From positions 1 through 52,126 of the forward strand of contig PKUA01000056.1 in assembly GCA_002868905.1 (NCBI GenBank): a stretch of DNA of 52,126 bases. The letters run 5' to 3'. Both the position numbers and the translations under genes were made by a program. The notes under the pieces were generated by a model, which was given only the letters and a program-made list of their open reading frames with translations, did not search any database and was not told the origin of the DNA. Shown piece by piece: positions 16,082 to 23,727 of the stretch (position 1 is its first letter; each line of letters starts with the position of its first letter). This DNA comes from Desulfuromonas sp. GTDB lineage: Bacteria; Desulfobacterota; Desulfuromonadia; Desulfuromonadales; Geothermobacteraceae.

Positions 16082-16519
16082 TTAGTTCTCTGGCTTGAAA
16101 TCGAGAAGTTCAGTCCAGGCCGATGCTGCCAGGGCCTCGGTCAGTGTCTCAATAATGGCTGACTGGGCGTGAACTGCGTCCATAATCGCCCGTACCGGCT
16201 GAAGTCTCTCCGATGTCGCTCTGTCCAGAATTATCTCCTTCATGTGCCAGCGTGGGAACAATCTTTTGATGTCTCCAACCTGGATCCCGAGAGTGATAAT
16301 CTTTTCATGGCGCGGATCCTTCAGGATGTTTGAAAACAGCCTGTCAATATTCTCTTCCGGGCCTTCGATGATTTGGAAAAACAGCCCTCCCTTCGCCATC
16401 AAGACCCCTGTGATATCATTTTCCGCATTGTTCCTGGCCGCCTGACGCGCAAGGTCCACGATCTCTTCATCAGACATCTCCTGTACAAAACTGCTTATAT
16501 AATTGATCCGCTTAAGCAT
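16082..16519 (-). CDS. BLUF-domain blue-light sensor, short, second copy
   Basis: A 145-residue stand-alone BLUF protein, clearly paralogous to the one at 15516-15950. The same marks are present: Tyr in RINYISSF, Asn/Ile in NNAENDITGVLMA, Gln in FFQIIEGPEENIDRLF, and WHM (Trp, Met) in RWHMKEI. AGGTGA precedes the ATG at 16519. It lacks an output domain. Both copies are near ovoA and may control the light-protection genes, by analogy with BLUF-only proteins such as PixD and YcgF relatives that act by protein-protein contact. Confidence 0.87.
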   Translation of the reverse strand: MLKRINYISSFVQEMSDEEIVDLARQAARNNAENDITGVLMAKGGLFFQIIEGPEENIDRLFSNILKDPRHEKIITLGIQVGDIKRLFPRWHMKEIILDRATSERLQPVRAIMDAVHAQSAIIETLTEALAASAWTELLDFKPEN

Positions 16520-16801
16520 TTTTTCACCTATTCCTGGTTTTCTGGAGACAAGAATCTATTGGCCAGAGCCGGGACGTTTTTATGTAGAAAAAAGCATCGA
16601 GAATCAAACTGATCCCTTCGATGGTTGTTTGGTGTTTACAGGATTCATGGTTCTACGGCAAAAGTTATACTGCAGAGAGAACCCATAGCTCCCCTTGAGG
16701 GAATTAAAACAACTAAAAAGACAAAAGCAAGATGAACTTTGAAAATTTCATCGAAGCCGTTCACATGAATTATTTTCCAGGCTACTGGATTTGGACAGCA
16801 A
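16520..16801. other. Intergenic stretch between BLUF gene and ovoA terminator
   Basis: This stretch separates divergent genes. No coding frame with a plausible start is visible. It should hold the promoters for the BLUF pair on the minus strand and for ovoA on the plus strand, but no clear promoter boxes were recognised. Confidence 0.4.
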
Positions 16802-16827
16802 CCCTCCCGATTAAGGAGGGATTTTTC
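16802..16827 (+). terminator. Intrinsic terminator upstream of ovoA
   Basis: CCCTCC (16802-16807) pairs with GGAGGG (16815-16820), followed by ATTTTTC. It lies about 70 bp before the ovoA start. It may end an unseen short RNA or act as an attenuator in the ovoA leader. Confidence 0.55.
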
Positions 16828-16895
16828 ATTGTTCAACCTTGTGGCATAATGGAGATACTCTGATTATCAAATGTTATAGGTGTCAGGAGATATAT

Positions 16896-19004
16896 ATGGA
16901 TTTTCGCAAAACCAGCACGATCATACTCAATGAGGGGGATCCCGAAGCGAAGCGCAGAGAAATCCGTGACTATTTTCACAAATCCTTCAGCCTCGAAGAC
17001 CATCTCTACGACTCCCTGGCGAGAGACGAGGCTTTTTATCTGCGGGCAGAGCCGTTACGCCATCCGCTGATTTTTTATTTGGGCCACACAGCGGCATTTT
17101 ACGTCAACAAGCTGATCGTGGCCAAAATTATCACCGAACGCGTGAATCATTTTTTTGAATCGATTTTTGCGGTTGGGGTCGACGAAATGTCGTGGGACGA
17201 CCTTGATGAGGCCAACTACGATTGGCCGACGGTTGCCGAGGTTAAAGATTACCGGGGCAAGGTTCGTTCCTTGGTCAGTCAGGTGATTGATTCACTGCCA
17301 TTGACCATGCCGATTAATTGGGACAACCCATTATGGTCGATCATGATGGGGATTGAGCATTCACGAATTCACCTAGAGACCTCTTCGGTCATTATTCGTC
17401 GCCTCCCTTTGGAACATGTGCGTCAGTTGCCATTTTGGGATATCTGTCATGATTCCGGTTCTGCCACAAAGAATCAGCTGCTTCCTGTGACCGGTGGAAC
17501 TGTGATCCTTGGCAAGAATAAGGATCATCCGTTGTATGGTTGGGACAACGAGTTTGGCCAGCACCGGTTTGAGGTCATGGATTTCGCAGCAAGTCAGCAT
17601 CTTGTTTCCAACTCGGAGTACTTAGCGTTTGTCGATGCCAATGGGTATCAAAATGAAAAGTATTGGACGAACGAGGGGTGGCGTTGGGTAATATACAGCC
17701 AAGCTGAGCACCCTCTGTTCTGGGTCAAGACCAATAATTCTTTCCTCCTGCGGACCATGAACCGGGAGATTGAAATGCCCTGGGATTGGCCTGTCGAGGT
17801 GAACTGTCTTGAGGCCAAGGCTTTTTGTCAGTGGCAGGCAGAACAAACCGGTTTGCCGATTCGATTGCCGACGGAGGATGAATGGTATCGGCTGCACGAT
17901 TTACATAACATTCCCGATCAACCTTATTGGGACAAGGCTCCGGGAAATATCAACCTCGAACATTGGGCGTCCTCCTGTCCTGTCAATTGTTTTTCTTTCG
18001 GCGATTTCTACGACATTATCGGCAATGTCTGGCAGTGGACCGAAACTCCGATCAATGGTTTTGACGGTTTCGAGGTTCACCCCTATTACGATGATTTTTC
18101 GACGCCGACCTTCGATACTCAACACAATCTCATCAAGGGCGGTTCCTGGATCTCCACGGGGAATGAAGCAACCCGAGATTGTCGGTATGCTTTTCGCCGC
18201 CACTTTTTCCAGCATGCCGGTTTTCGCTATGTCGCCGCTAAGCAGAAGGTCGAGTTGCCAGAGGCGATGTACGAGTCGGATGGTTCAGTAGCTCAATACT
18301 GTGACGCTCATTTCGGCCCCGATAAGTTCGGCGTGAGAAATTTCCCGTCGCATCTGGTGGAGATCTGCTTGGAGGTCATGGGGGGACGCCCTAAACAGCG
18401 TGCCCTTGATCTCGGGTGTGCCGTCGGAAGAGCGAGCTTTGACCTGGCGCGGCATTTCGATGCCGTATCCGCCATTGATTTCTCCGCTCGTTTTATCCGT
18501 ATTGCCCACCAGCTTCAAGAGAAAGGTGTCATTCATTATCAACTGCAGGAAGAAGGAGAGATCGTTTCTTATCACGCCCATCGTCTGTCTGAATCCGGCC
18601 TGGATAACGTGCGCCACAAAATCGAATTCTTTCAGGGTGACGCCCACAATCTCAAGCCCCAATTTACCGACTATGATCTGGTTTTGGCAGCCAACCTGCT
18701 GGACCGTCTTTACGACCCGGCGCGTTTTCTGTCGCATATACATGAACGCATGAAGCCCAACGGGCTTCTTGTAATTGCTTCGCCATACACCTGGCTTGAA
18801 GAGTTTACAAAAAAGGAAAACTGGGTTGGTGGTGTTCGCAGAGCCGGCGAACCTTTCACGACCCTGGAAGGCATCGAGGAGCAATTGGGACGTCATTTTG
18901 TGAGAATGGGGGAACCGCGAGATGTCGAATTTGTCCTTCGCGAAACCGCACGCAAATATCAGCACACGGTCTCCCAATTGACTGTTTGGGAAAGGAAGCC
19001 ATGA
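16896..19004 (+). CDS. ovoA: 5-histidylcysteine sulfoxide synthase / mercaptohistidine methyltransferase OvoA
   Basis: A 702-residue enzyme of ovothiol A biosynthesis with the full OvoA plan: a DinB-like N-terminal domain (about 1-180), a formylglycine-enzyme-like domain (about 190-440) and a SAM methyltransferase (about 470-700). Putative iron ligands are H64 in YLGHTAAFYVNKL and H155/H159 in EHSRIHLETS. The FGE part shows GNVWQWTE and KGGSWISTGNEATR. The methyltransferase has ALDLGCAVGRASFDLA and a late LVLAANLLDRL. The enzyme joins cysteine to histidine using O2, then methylates the imidazole. The start at ATG 16896 follows AGGAGA; the frame extends 19 codons further upstream without support. 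No OvoB lyase lies next to it. Ovothiol is a redox-active thiol that removes peroxides. Confidence 0.95.
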   Translation: MDFRKTSTIILNEGDPEAKRREIRDYFHKSFSLEDHLYDSLARDEAFYLRAEPLRHPLIFYLGHTAAFYVNKLIVAKIITERVNHFFESIFAVGVDEMSWDDLDEANYDWPTVAEVKDYRGKVRSLVSQVIDSLPLTMPINWDNPLWSIMMGIEHSRIHLETSSVIIRRLPLEHVRQLPFWDICHDSGSATKNQLLPVTGGTVILGKNKDHPLYGWDNEFGQHRFEVMDFAASQHLVSNSEYLAFVDANGYQNEKYWTNEGWRWVIYSQAEHPLFWVKTNNSFLLRTMNREIEMPWDWPVEVNCLEAKAFCQWQAEQTGLPIRLPTEDEWYRLHDLHNIPDQPYWDKAPGNINLEHWASSCPVNCFSFGDFYDIIGNVWQWTETPINGFDGFEVHPYYDDFSTPTFDTQHNLIKGGSWISTGNEATRDCRYAFRRHFFQHAGFRYVAAKQKVELPEAMYESDGSVAQYCDAHFGPDKFGVRNFPSHLVEICLEVMGGRPKQRALDLGCAVGRASFDLARHFDAVSAIDFSARFIRIAHQLQEKGVIHYQLQEEGEIVSYHAHRLSESGLDNVRHKIEFFQGDAHNLKPQFTDYDLVLAANLLDRLYDPARFLSHIHERMKPNGLLVIASPYTWLEEFTKKENWVGGVRRAGEPFTTLEGIEEQLGRHFVRMGEPRDVEFVLRETARKYQHTVSQLTVWERKP

Positions 19005-19184
19005 TGTCACAGACAGTTTCTGCAAAGTTGAAACAGAGAGGCAAATAGCACTCTAAAATATTTTTGTACCTCCGGTTTTCAAACTTTTTAGTCTGAGGGT
19101 CCGCATTTATCTCCTGGATGCTCTCGGTTCCGGAGACAGTTTGATTGTTTGGTAAACATAAGATTAATTCATAGGGGTCGGCAT

Positions 19185-19724
19185 ATGTGGCTCAAAAATT
19201 TTGTTGTTCAAATAATCACGATGAGTTTGGGGATTCTGATGATTCAGGGATGTGTGTCTGTGCCGAAAGGTGTTGCTGTTGTCCAAGGTTTTCATTTGGA
19301 AAGGTACTTAGGTACCTGGTACGAAATTGCCCGCCTGGATAATCGGTTTGAAAGAGGCCTCAGCGATGTTTCAGCCACCTATCAAAAAAGAGACGATGGG
19401 GGGATTGATGTTTTCAACCGAGGCTTCAGCAAAGAGTCGAATGATTGGAAGGAGGTTAGGGGCCGGGCATACAAAGTGGGCAAGCCTGGTCAGGCGTCTC
19501 TCAAGGTCACCTTTTTCTGGCCGTTCTATGCCGGTTACAACGTCATTGTGTTAGACCGGGACAATTATCAGTATGCGCTCGTTTGTGGGCCAAGCAAAAA
19601 ATATCTCTGGATATTGGCGCGCGAGAAACAGCTGGAGGAATCTATTGTCAACCAGTTGCTGGCCAAAGCAAAAGCTTATGGGTTCAAGACCGACGAGTTG
19701 ATTTTTGTCACGCACGTCAATTGA
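19185..19724 (+). CDS. blc: Outer-membrane lipocalin lipoprotein, Blc type
   Basis: A 179-residue bacterial lipocalin. The signal peptide ends in a lipobox (MIQGC, lipid-anchored C23), followed by the lipocalin motif GTWYEIARLDNRFERGL at 43-59 and later VTFFWPFYAGYNVIVLD and LWILAREKQL, all typical of Blc. Blc proteins bind lysophospholipids or fatty acids at the outer membrane and respond to envelope stress. ATG 19185 is preceded by AGGGG; an earlier TTG at 19149 is less likely. It probably forms an operon with the next two genes (gaps of 33 and 17 bp). Confidence 0.92.
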   Translation: MWLKNFVVQIITMSLGILMIQGCVSVPKGVAVVQGFHLERYLGTWYEIARLDNRFERGLSDVSATYQKRDDGGIDVFNRGFSKESNDWKEVRGRAYKVGKPGQASLKVTFFWPFYAGYNVIVLDRDNYQYALVCGPSKKYLWILAREKQLEESIVNQLLAKAKAYGFKTDELIFVTHVN

Positions 19725-19757
19725 TACAAACGGTCTCTTTCAACGGACAAATGGCAG

Positions 19758-20180
19758 ATGAAAACTTACCCTGAATTTCCGATTGAAATCTTCTACGATG
19801 GCGCCTGCGTTGTTTGTTCTATGGAGATGGAACATTACAAACGTCACAACCAGCATGGCAAACTGGTGTTCACCGACATAAGCAAGCCGGACTTCCATGC
19901 AGACAAGCTCGAAAAAGCATATGATGACTTCATGAAGGAGATGCATGTTCGGGATGCCAACGGTGACTATTACACCGGTGTGGATGCCTTCCTCGCGATT
20001 TGGAGTGCTTATCCTGCAAGATCGATTTACAACCTGTTATCCAAAATATTCTCGCTTCCGGGTGTCCGGTCTCTGGCCGATCTCGGCTATGCGCTTTTTG
20101 CTCGATACCGTCATCTGCTTCCCAAGAAGAAGGTTGATTGCGATTCCGGAACCTGTGATCTCAAACATCGTCAAAAATAG
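19758..20180 (+). CDS. DCC-family thiol-disulfide oxidoreductase (DUF393)
   Basis: A 140-residue protein with the DCC motif near its N-terminus, IEIFYDGACVVCSMEM, giving the D-x-x-C-x-x-C arrangement of the DUF393/YuxK family. A second cysteine pair occurs close to the C-terminus (DCDSGTC). The family has a thioredoxin-like fold and is thought to act on disulfides, often next to lipocalin and photolyase genes. It starts 33 bp after the lipocalin and ends 17 bp before the OsmC fusion gene, so the three are likely co-expressed. Confidence 0.85.
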   Translation: MKTYPEFPIEIFYDGACVVCSMEMEHYKRHNQHGKLVFTDISKPDFHADKLEKAYDDFMKEMHVRDANGDYYTGVDAFLAIWSAYPARSIYNLLSKIFSLPGVRSLADLGYALFARYRHLLPKKKVDCDSGTCDLKHRQK

Positions 20181-20197
20181 ACCTGAAGGGAGCCGGG

Positions 20198-21421
20198 ATG
20201 AGATCCGAAAAAGTTCGCTTTGAGAATGAAGCCGGTACGGAACTCGCCGCTGTCATTGAGTGGCCCGAAGACGAAAAGCCGCTCGGATATGCGCTTTTCG
20301 CGCACTGCTTTACCTGTACCAAAAATGTCCTCGCTGCCGTTAACATCAGTCGGGCGCTGAGCCGTCAGCGTATTGCTGTTCTCCGTTTCGACTTTACCGG
20401 GCTGGGTGAGAGTGGAGGCGAGTTTGCTGCGACCACGTTTAGCGACAATGTTGCCGATATTGTTGCAGCGAGCCAATTCCTGGCCGAAAAACACTCGCCA
20501 CCGGATATCCTGATCGGCCATTCCCTGGGCGGCGCCGCAGTCCTCCAGGCAACCGGCCGTATCCCCACGGTGCGTGCGGTGGCAACCATCGGCGCCCCAT
20601 ATCATCCGGACAATGCCATGCATCTGTTTGAGACGTCCCGTGAAGAGATCGAAAGCAAAGGTGAAGCACAGGTGTCGCTGGCCGGCCGGACCTTCACCAT
20701 CCGCAGGTCGTTTCTCGATGATCTGGGCAACCATGACCCGGCTGAGACCATCCAAAACCTTGGCGCTGCTCTTCTGGTCATGCATTCTCCCCGGGATGCG
20801 GTTGTCGGTATCGAGAATGCGGCCGATATCTACAAGGCGGCAAAACACCCGAAAAACTTCCTTTCCCTTGAGCCTGCCGACCATCTGCTCAGCCAAAAAG
20901 AGGACTCGCTCTATGCCGCGGACATGATCGCAACCTGGGCGAAGCGATACCTTGAGGCAGGAGAGGAGGGGAGGGATTTCCCGGAGGTCATCGACAATCG
21001 CGTTACCGTGCGGACCCCGGCCGGAGCCTTTCGCACCGACATGTTTGTCAACGGCCATGCCCTGGTGGCCGACGAACCGACCAGTTATGGTGGGACGAAC
21101 AAGGGGCCATCGCCTTATGATTACCTGCAGGCCGCCCTGGGCGCGTGTACCGGTATGACCGTTCAGATGTATGCCTCACGAAAGAAATGGCCGCTCGAGT
21201 CCGTCGTGGTCCGTCTGCACCACGAAAAGATCCATGCCCGTGACTGTGTTGATTGCGACAACCCGAATCATCGTATTGACCATTTCGAACGGGAGCTTGA
21301 GATTCATGGCGAATTGAGCGAGGAACAACGACAACGGCTCCTGGAGATTTCCGAAAAATGCCCGGTTCACCGAACCTTGCACCAGGAGGTGAAAATCACC
21401 TCTTCCCTCGTTGACGACTGA
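20198..21421 (+). CDS. Bifunctional alpha/beta hydrolase-OsmC protein
   Basis: A 407-residue fusion. Residues about 1-255 form an alpha/beta hydrolase with the nucleophile elbow GHSLGG (Ser 109), an HCFTC loop, and a closing SLEPADHLL carrying the likely catalytic His. Residues about 265-405 form an OsmC/Ohr-type peroxiredoxin domain with GACTGM and KCPVHRTL, each carrying a conserved Cys that can reduce organic hydroperoxides. The fusion could release an oxidised acyl chain and then reduce it, which is an inference. An AAGGGAG ribosome site precedes ATG 20198. It is the third gene of the lipocalin operon. Confidence 0.92.
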   Translation: MRSEKVRFENEAGTELAAVIEWPEDEKPLGYALFAHCFTCTKNVLAAVNISRALSRQRIAVLRFDFTGLGESGGEFAATTFSDNVADIVAASQFLAEKHSPPDILIGHSLGGAAVLQATGRIPTVRAVATIGAPYHPDNAMHLFETSREEIESKGEAQVSLAGRTFTIRRSFLDDLGNHDPAETIQNLGAALLVMHSPRDAVVGIENAADIYKAAKHPKNFLSLEPADHLLSQKEDSLYAADMIATWAKRYLEAGEEGRDFPEVIDNRVTVRTPAGAFRTDMFVNGHALVADEPTSYGGTNKGPSPYDYLQAALGACTGMTVQMYASRKKWPLESVVVRLHHEKIHARDCVDCDNPNHRIDHFERELEIHGELSEEQRQRLLEISEKCPVHRTLHQEVKITSSLVDD

Positions 21422-21509
21422 TGAGCCGCGGGTTTGGCCTGACCTGCCATGACATCATCCAAGGTCCGTCTGGTTGAGTTTTTTTTCCATCCTGGCGTAC
21501 ATTGAAACA

Positions 21510-22505
21510 ATGGATTCATTAACTCAACTCACACTTGGTGCTGCGGTCGGCGAGGCCGTTGCGGGACGGAAGTTCGGGCGCAAGGCCATGCTCTGGGGCG
21601 CTATCTACGGAACAATTCCTGACCTGGACGTCTTTTTGCCTCTGGGTAATCCTGTCAGGGATTTCACGTATCATCGTAGCTTCAGCCATTCGTTATTTGT
21701 TCTCAGCCTGCTCACGCCACTGTTGGTCTGGTTGATTCTCAAACTGCACCCCAAGCTTGCCCGCTACAAAAAGAGCTGGAGTATGCTCGTCTGGCTCTGC
21801 TTTATGACCCACATTCTGCTCGACTGCTTCACCGTTTATGGCACTCAGATTTTCTGGCCATTTTCGGATTATCCCGTCGGCTGGGCATCAGTTTTTATCA
21901 TTGATCCATTTTATACCGTCCCCCTGTTGCTTGGGGTTATTGCCGCACTCCTTAAGAATCGAACCAGGGAATTCGGCTACAAGCTCAATAGGTCTATGTT
22001 AGCCTTGACCTCCTGTTACCTGGTCTGGAGTGTCGCGGCACAAGCTTATGTGACCACGGCGGTTCAAGAATCCCTGGCCCGGCAGGCTGTGACTTATGAC
22101 AAATTGCTGGTCAGCGCAGGGCCTTTGAATACCTTGCTTTGGCGGATCGTTGCAAAAGAACCGGGTGGAGATTATTACGAAGGTTACTACTCGCTGGTTG
22201 ACGGCCACGACGAGGTCACCCTCAATCGCTATGAGAGCCGAACCGAATTGCTGAAAGGATTGGAAAACCACTGGCCGGTCGAGCGGTTACGATGGTTTAC
22301 CAAAGGGTTCTATAAGGTCTGGCAGAGGGACGACTCAGTCGTCATGAGCGACCTTCGCATGGGATCAGAGCAGAGCTATGTCTTCTCTTTTGTTGTCGCT
22401 GAAACGGGAAACCCGCATCCCAACGCCGTCCCGGCACAAAGGCTACGAATGAAAAGGGATCCCGGATTGTTGAAAACGGTTTGGGAACGGATCTGGTCCG
22501 CATAA
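21510..22505 (+). CDS. Metal-dependent hydrolase-like inner-membrane protein (YdjM/DUF457)
   Basis: A 331-residue membrane protein. It begins MDSLTQLTLGAAVGEAVAG and has clustered His and Asp residues in TIPDLDVF, TYHRSFSHSL and THILLDCFTVYGTQ, the metal-site pattern of the YdjM/DUF457 family. Several hydrophobic segments fill residues 60-200, and the last 130 residues form a soluble domain. Relatives are linked to membrane stress and lipid turnover but the reaction is not known. The start at 21510 is chosen over an upstream TTG. It lies 88 bp after the OsmC fusion and may belong to the same transcript. Confidence 0.8.
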   Translation: MDSLTQLTLGAAVGEAVAGRKFGRKAMLWGAIYGTIPDLDVFLPLGNPVRDFTYHRSFSHSLFVLSLLTPLLVWLILKLHPKLARYKKSWSMLVWLCFMTHILLDCFTVYGTQIFWPFSDYPVGWASVFIIDPFYTVPLLLGVIAALLKNRTREFGYKLNRSMLALTSCYLVWSVAAQAYVTTAVQESLARQAVTYDKLLVSAGPLNTLLWRIVAKEPGGDYYEGYYSLVDGHDEVTLNRYESRTELLKGLENHWPVERLRWFTKGFYKVWQRDDSVVMSDLRMGSEQSYVFSFVVAETGNPHPNAVPAQRLRMKRDPGLLKTVWERIWSA

Positions 22506-22572
22506 CAACGTTGCAAACGTGTATCCCCGTTATGAACGTGCATGCGGCAGGGTCTTTGTGCTTTTTGAGGAA

Positions 22573-23727
22573 TCAGTACCCCGTCATCTCAATGTAGCCA
22601 CTCCCTTTGATCGTTCCTTCGGAAGAGCGGCCTTTGATCGTAACCGCTCCCTCCCAATATCTGAAGGTCGCATTGATTTCCTGCTGAGGTAGGCGAGGCT
22701 TGACCTCGAGAACCAGCTCTTTATCATCAAGCCTGAGACGCCACTTTGATGGATAAACAGAGCCGGTTTCTCGGCTTGTCCACCTTTCCAGAACGTCAAT
22801 CTGGACCTCCCGGGGAGAGATGATTTCGGTTTTCCCATCGCCGTTGACAAGCACGCCCTGGCTCAATGGATCGGGTGAGCCACCTTGCATCCGTAATTGG
22901 TAGTACATCAGTTCTCTGCCATCATCGAACTGAAAACTGAACCAATCCCAGCCGACCTGGTTTTTCCCGAGCGCACTTGTACTCCATTCTCTGTCAAGCC
23001 AACTATGACCTGCAACCTCAAATGTCTCTTCACCGACCTGAATCCGCCCGACCGTCGGCATTCTCGTGAAGGAGTAATAATATGATGCGTTGCCAGGTGC
23101 AGAGCTTTTCTGGCTTAAACCATCCCTCCCTTGCAGAACGATTGGCTTGGAGCTATCCAGCTGCAGGTTGATACCGACACCTTCTGCTTCCGCGAAAAGC
23201 GTCATCGGCAGGGTGTCATGTGAATCCCCTTGCGCAAACCAGTCTTCAAGCCAGACCCGAAAAGGCTCTGCCGTCGCTCCTGCCAAGTTTTTTGCCGACC
23301 GGCTGAAACGCTCAAAATGAAAAAACTGTTGGGAAGCCGTGTCGGTCAGGGCGAAGTGGGCCATGTAAATCTGGTTGGTCGCCCACGCTGAGTCGCGTGG
23401 TTTTGGTCGGGGTTTTAAAGCAGAGCGGAAGAATGTCAGCTGATAACCGAAATGCCTTGCGTCGTTTGTCTCCAGGTTCCCGGTGAAATACCACCACTCT
23501 GTTTGAAAGTCGGGATGGGAACCATGGTCTTTGGGAAAGAGGAAGGTTCTCGGTTTGAACGCCCTGGCGAATCCGGGATCCTGTTGATTCCCTAATACCG
23601 ACGGCACGCTGATGGTTCGGTCCGATCCGGTCTTGGGATTGTTGTCGTCCGCATCCAGGAGGAAAAACGTACCGATGGCGAAGGTGATGATAACGCCACA
23701 AAATGTCAACCCGGTCCTTGTCATCAT
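22573..23727 (-). CDS. AttH/CrtC-like lipocalin-fold exported protein
   Basis: A 384-residue protein of the carotenoid 1,2-hydratase (CrtC)/AttH superfamily. A single N-terminal hydrophobic segment (residues about 5-24) acts as a signal or anchor. The family marks are QTEWWYFTGNL near residue 75, FGYQLTFFR, YMAHFALTD, and GHSWLDREWSTS with GWDWFSFQFDDG in the second half. Next to an FtsX-type ABC transporter this is the AttH component of AttEFGH-like systems, thought to handle a lipid or hydrophobic substrate in the envelope. Its start overlaps the permease stop (ATGA). A carotenoid substrate is possible only by fold similarity. Confidence 0.88.
   Translation of the reverse strand: MMTRTGLTFCGVIITFAIGTFFLLDADDNNPKTGSDRTISVPSVLGNQQDPGFARAFKPRTFLFPKDHGSHPDFQTEWWYFTGNLETNDARHFGYQLTFFRSALKPRPKPRDSAWATNQIYMAHFALTDTASQQFFHFERFSRSAKNLAGATAEPFRVWLEDWFAQGDSHDTLPMTLFAEAEGVGINLQLDSSKPIVLQGRDGLSQKSSAPGNASYYYSFTRMPTVGRIQVGEETFEVAGHSWLDREWSTSALGKNQVGWDWFSFQFDDGRELMYYQLRMQGGSPDPLSQGVLVNGDGKTEIISPREVQIDVLERWTSRETGSVYPSKWRLRLDDKELVLEVKPRLPQQEINATFRYWEGAVTIKGRSSEGTIKGSGYIEMTGY

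Noticed and set aside
22573-23727. True carotenoid 1,2-hydratase CrtC
   Set aside because: The fold family fits, but the operon with an FtsX-like ABC transporter is the AttEFGH arrangement, so a transport-linked role is more likely.
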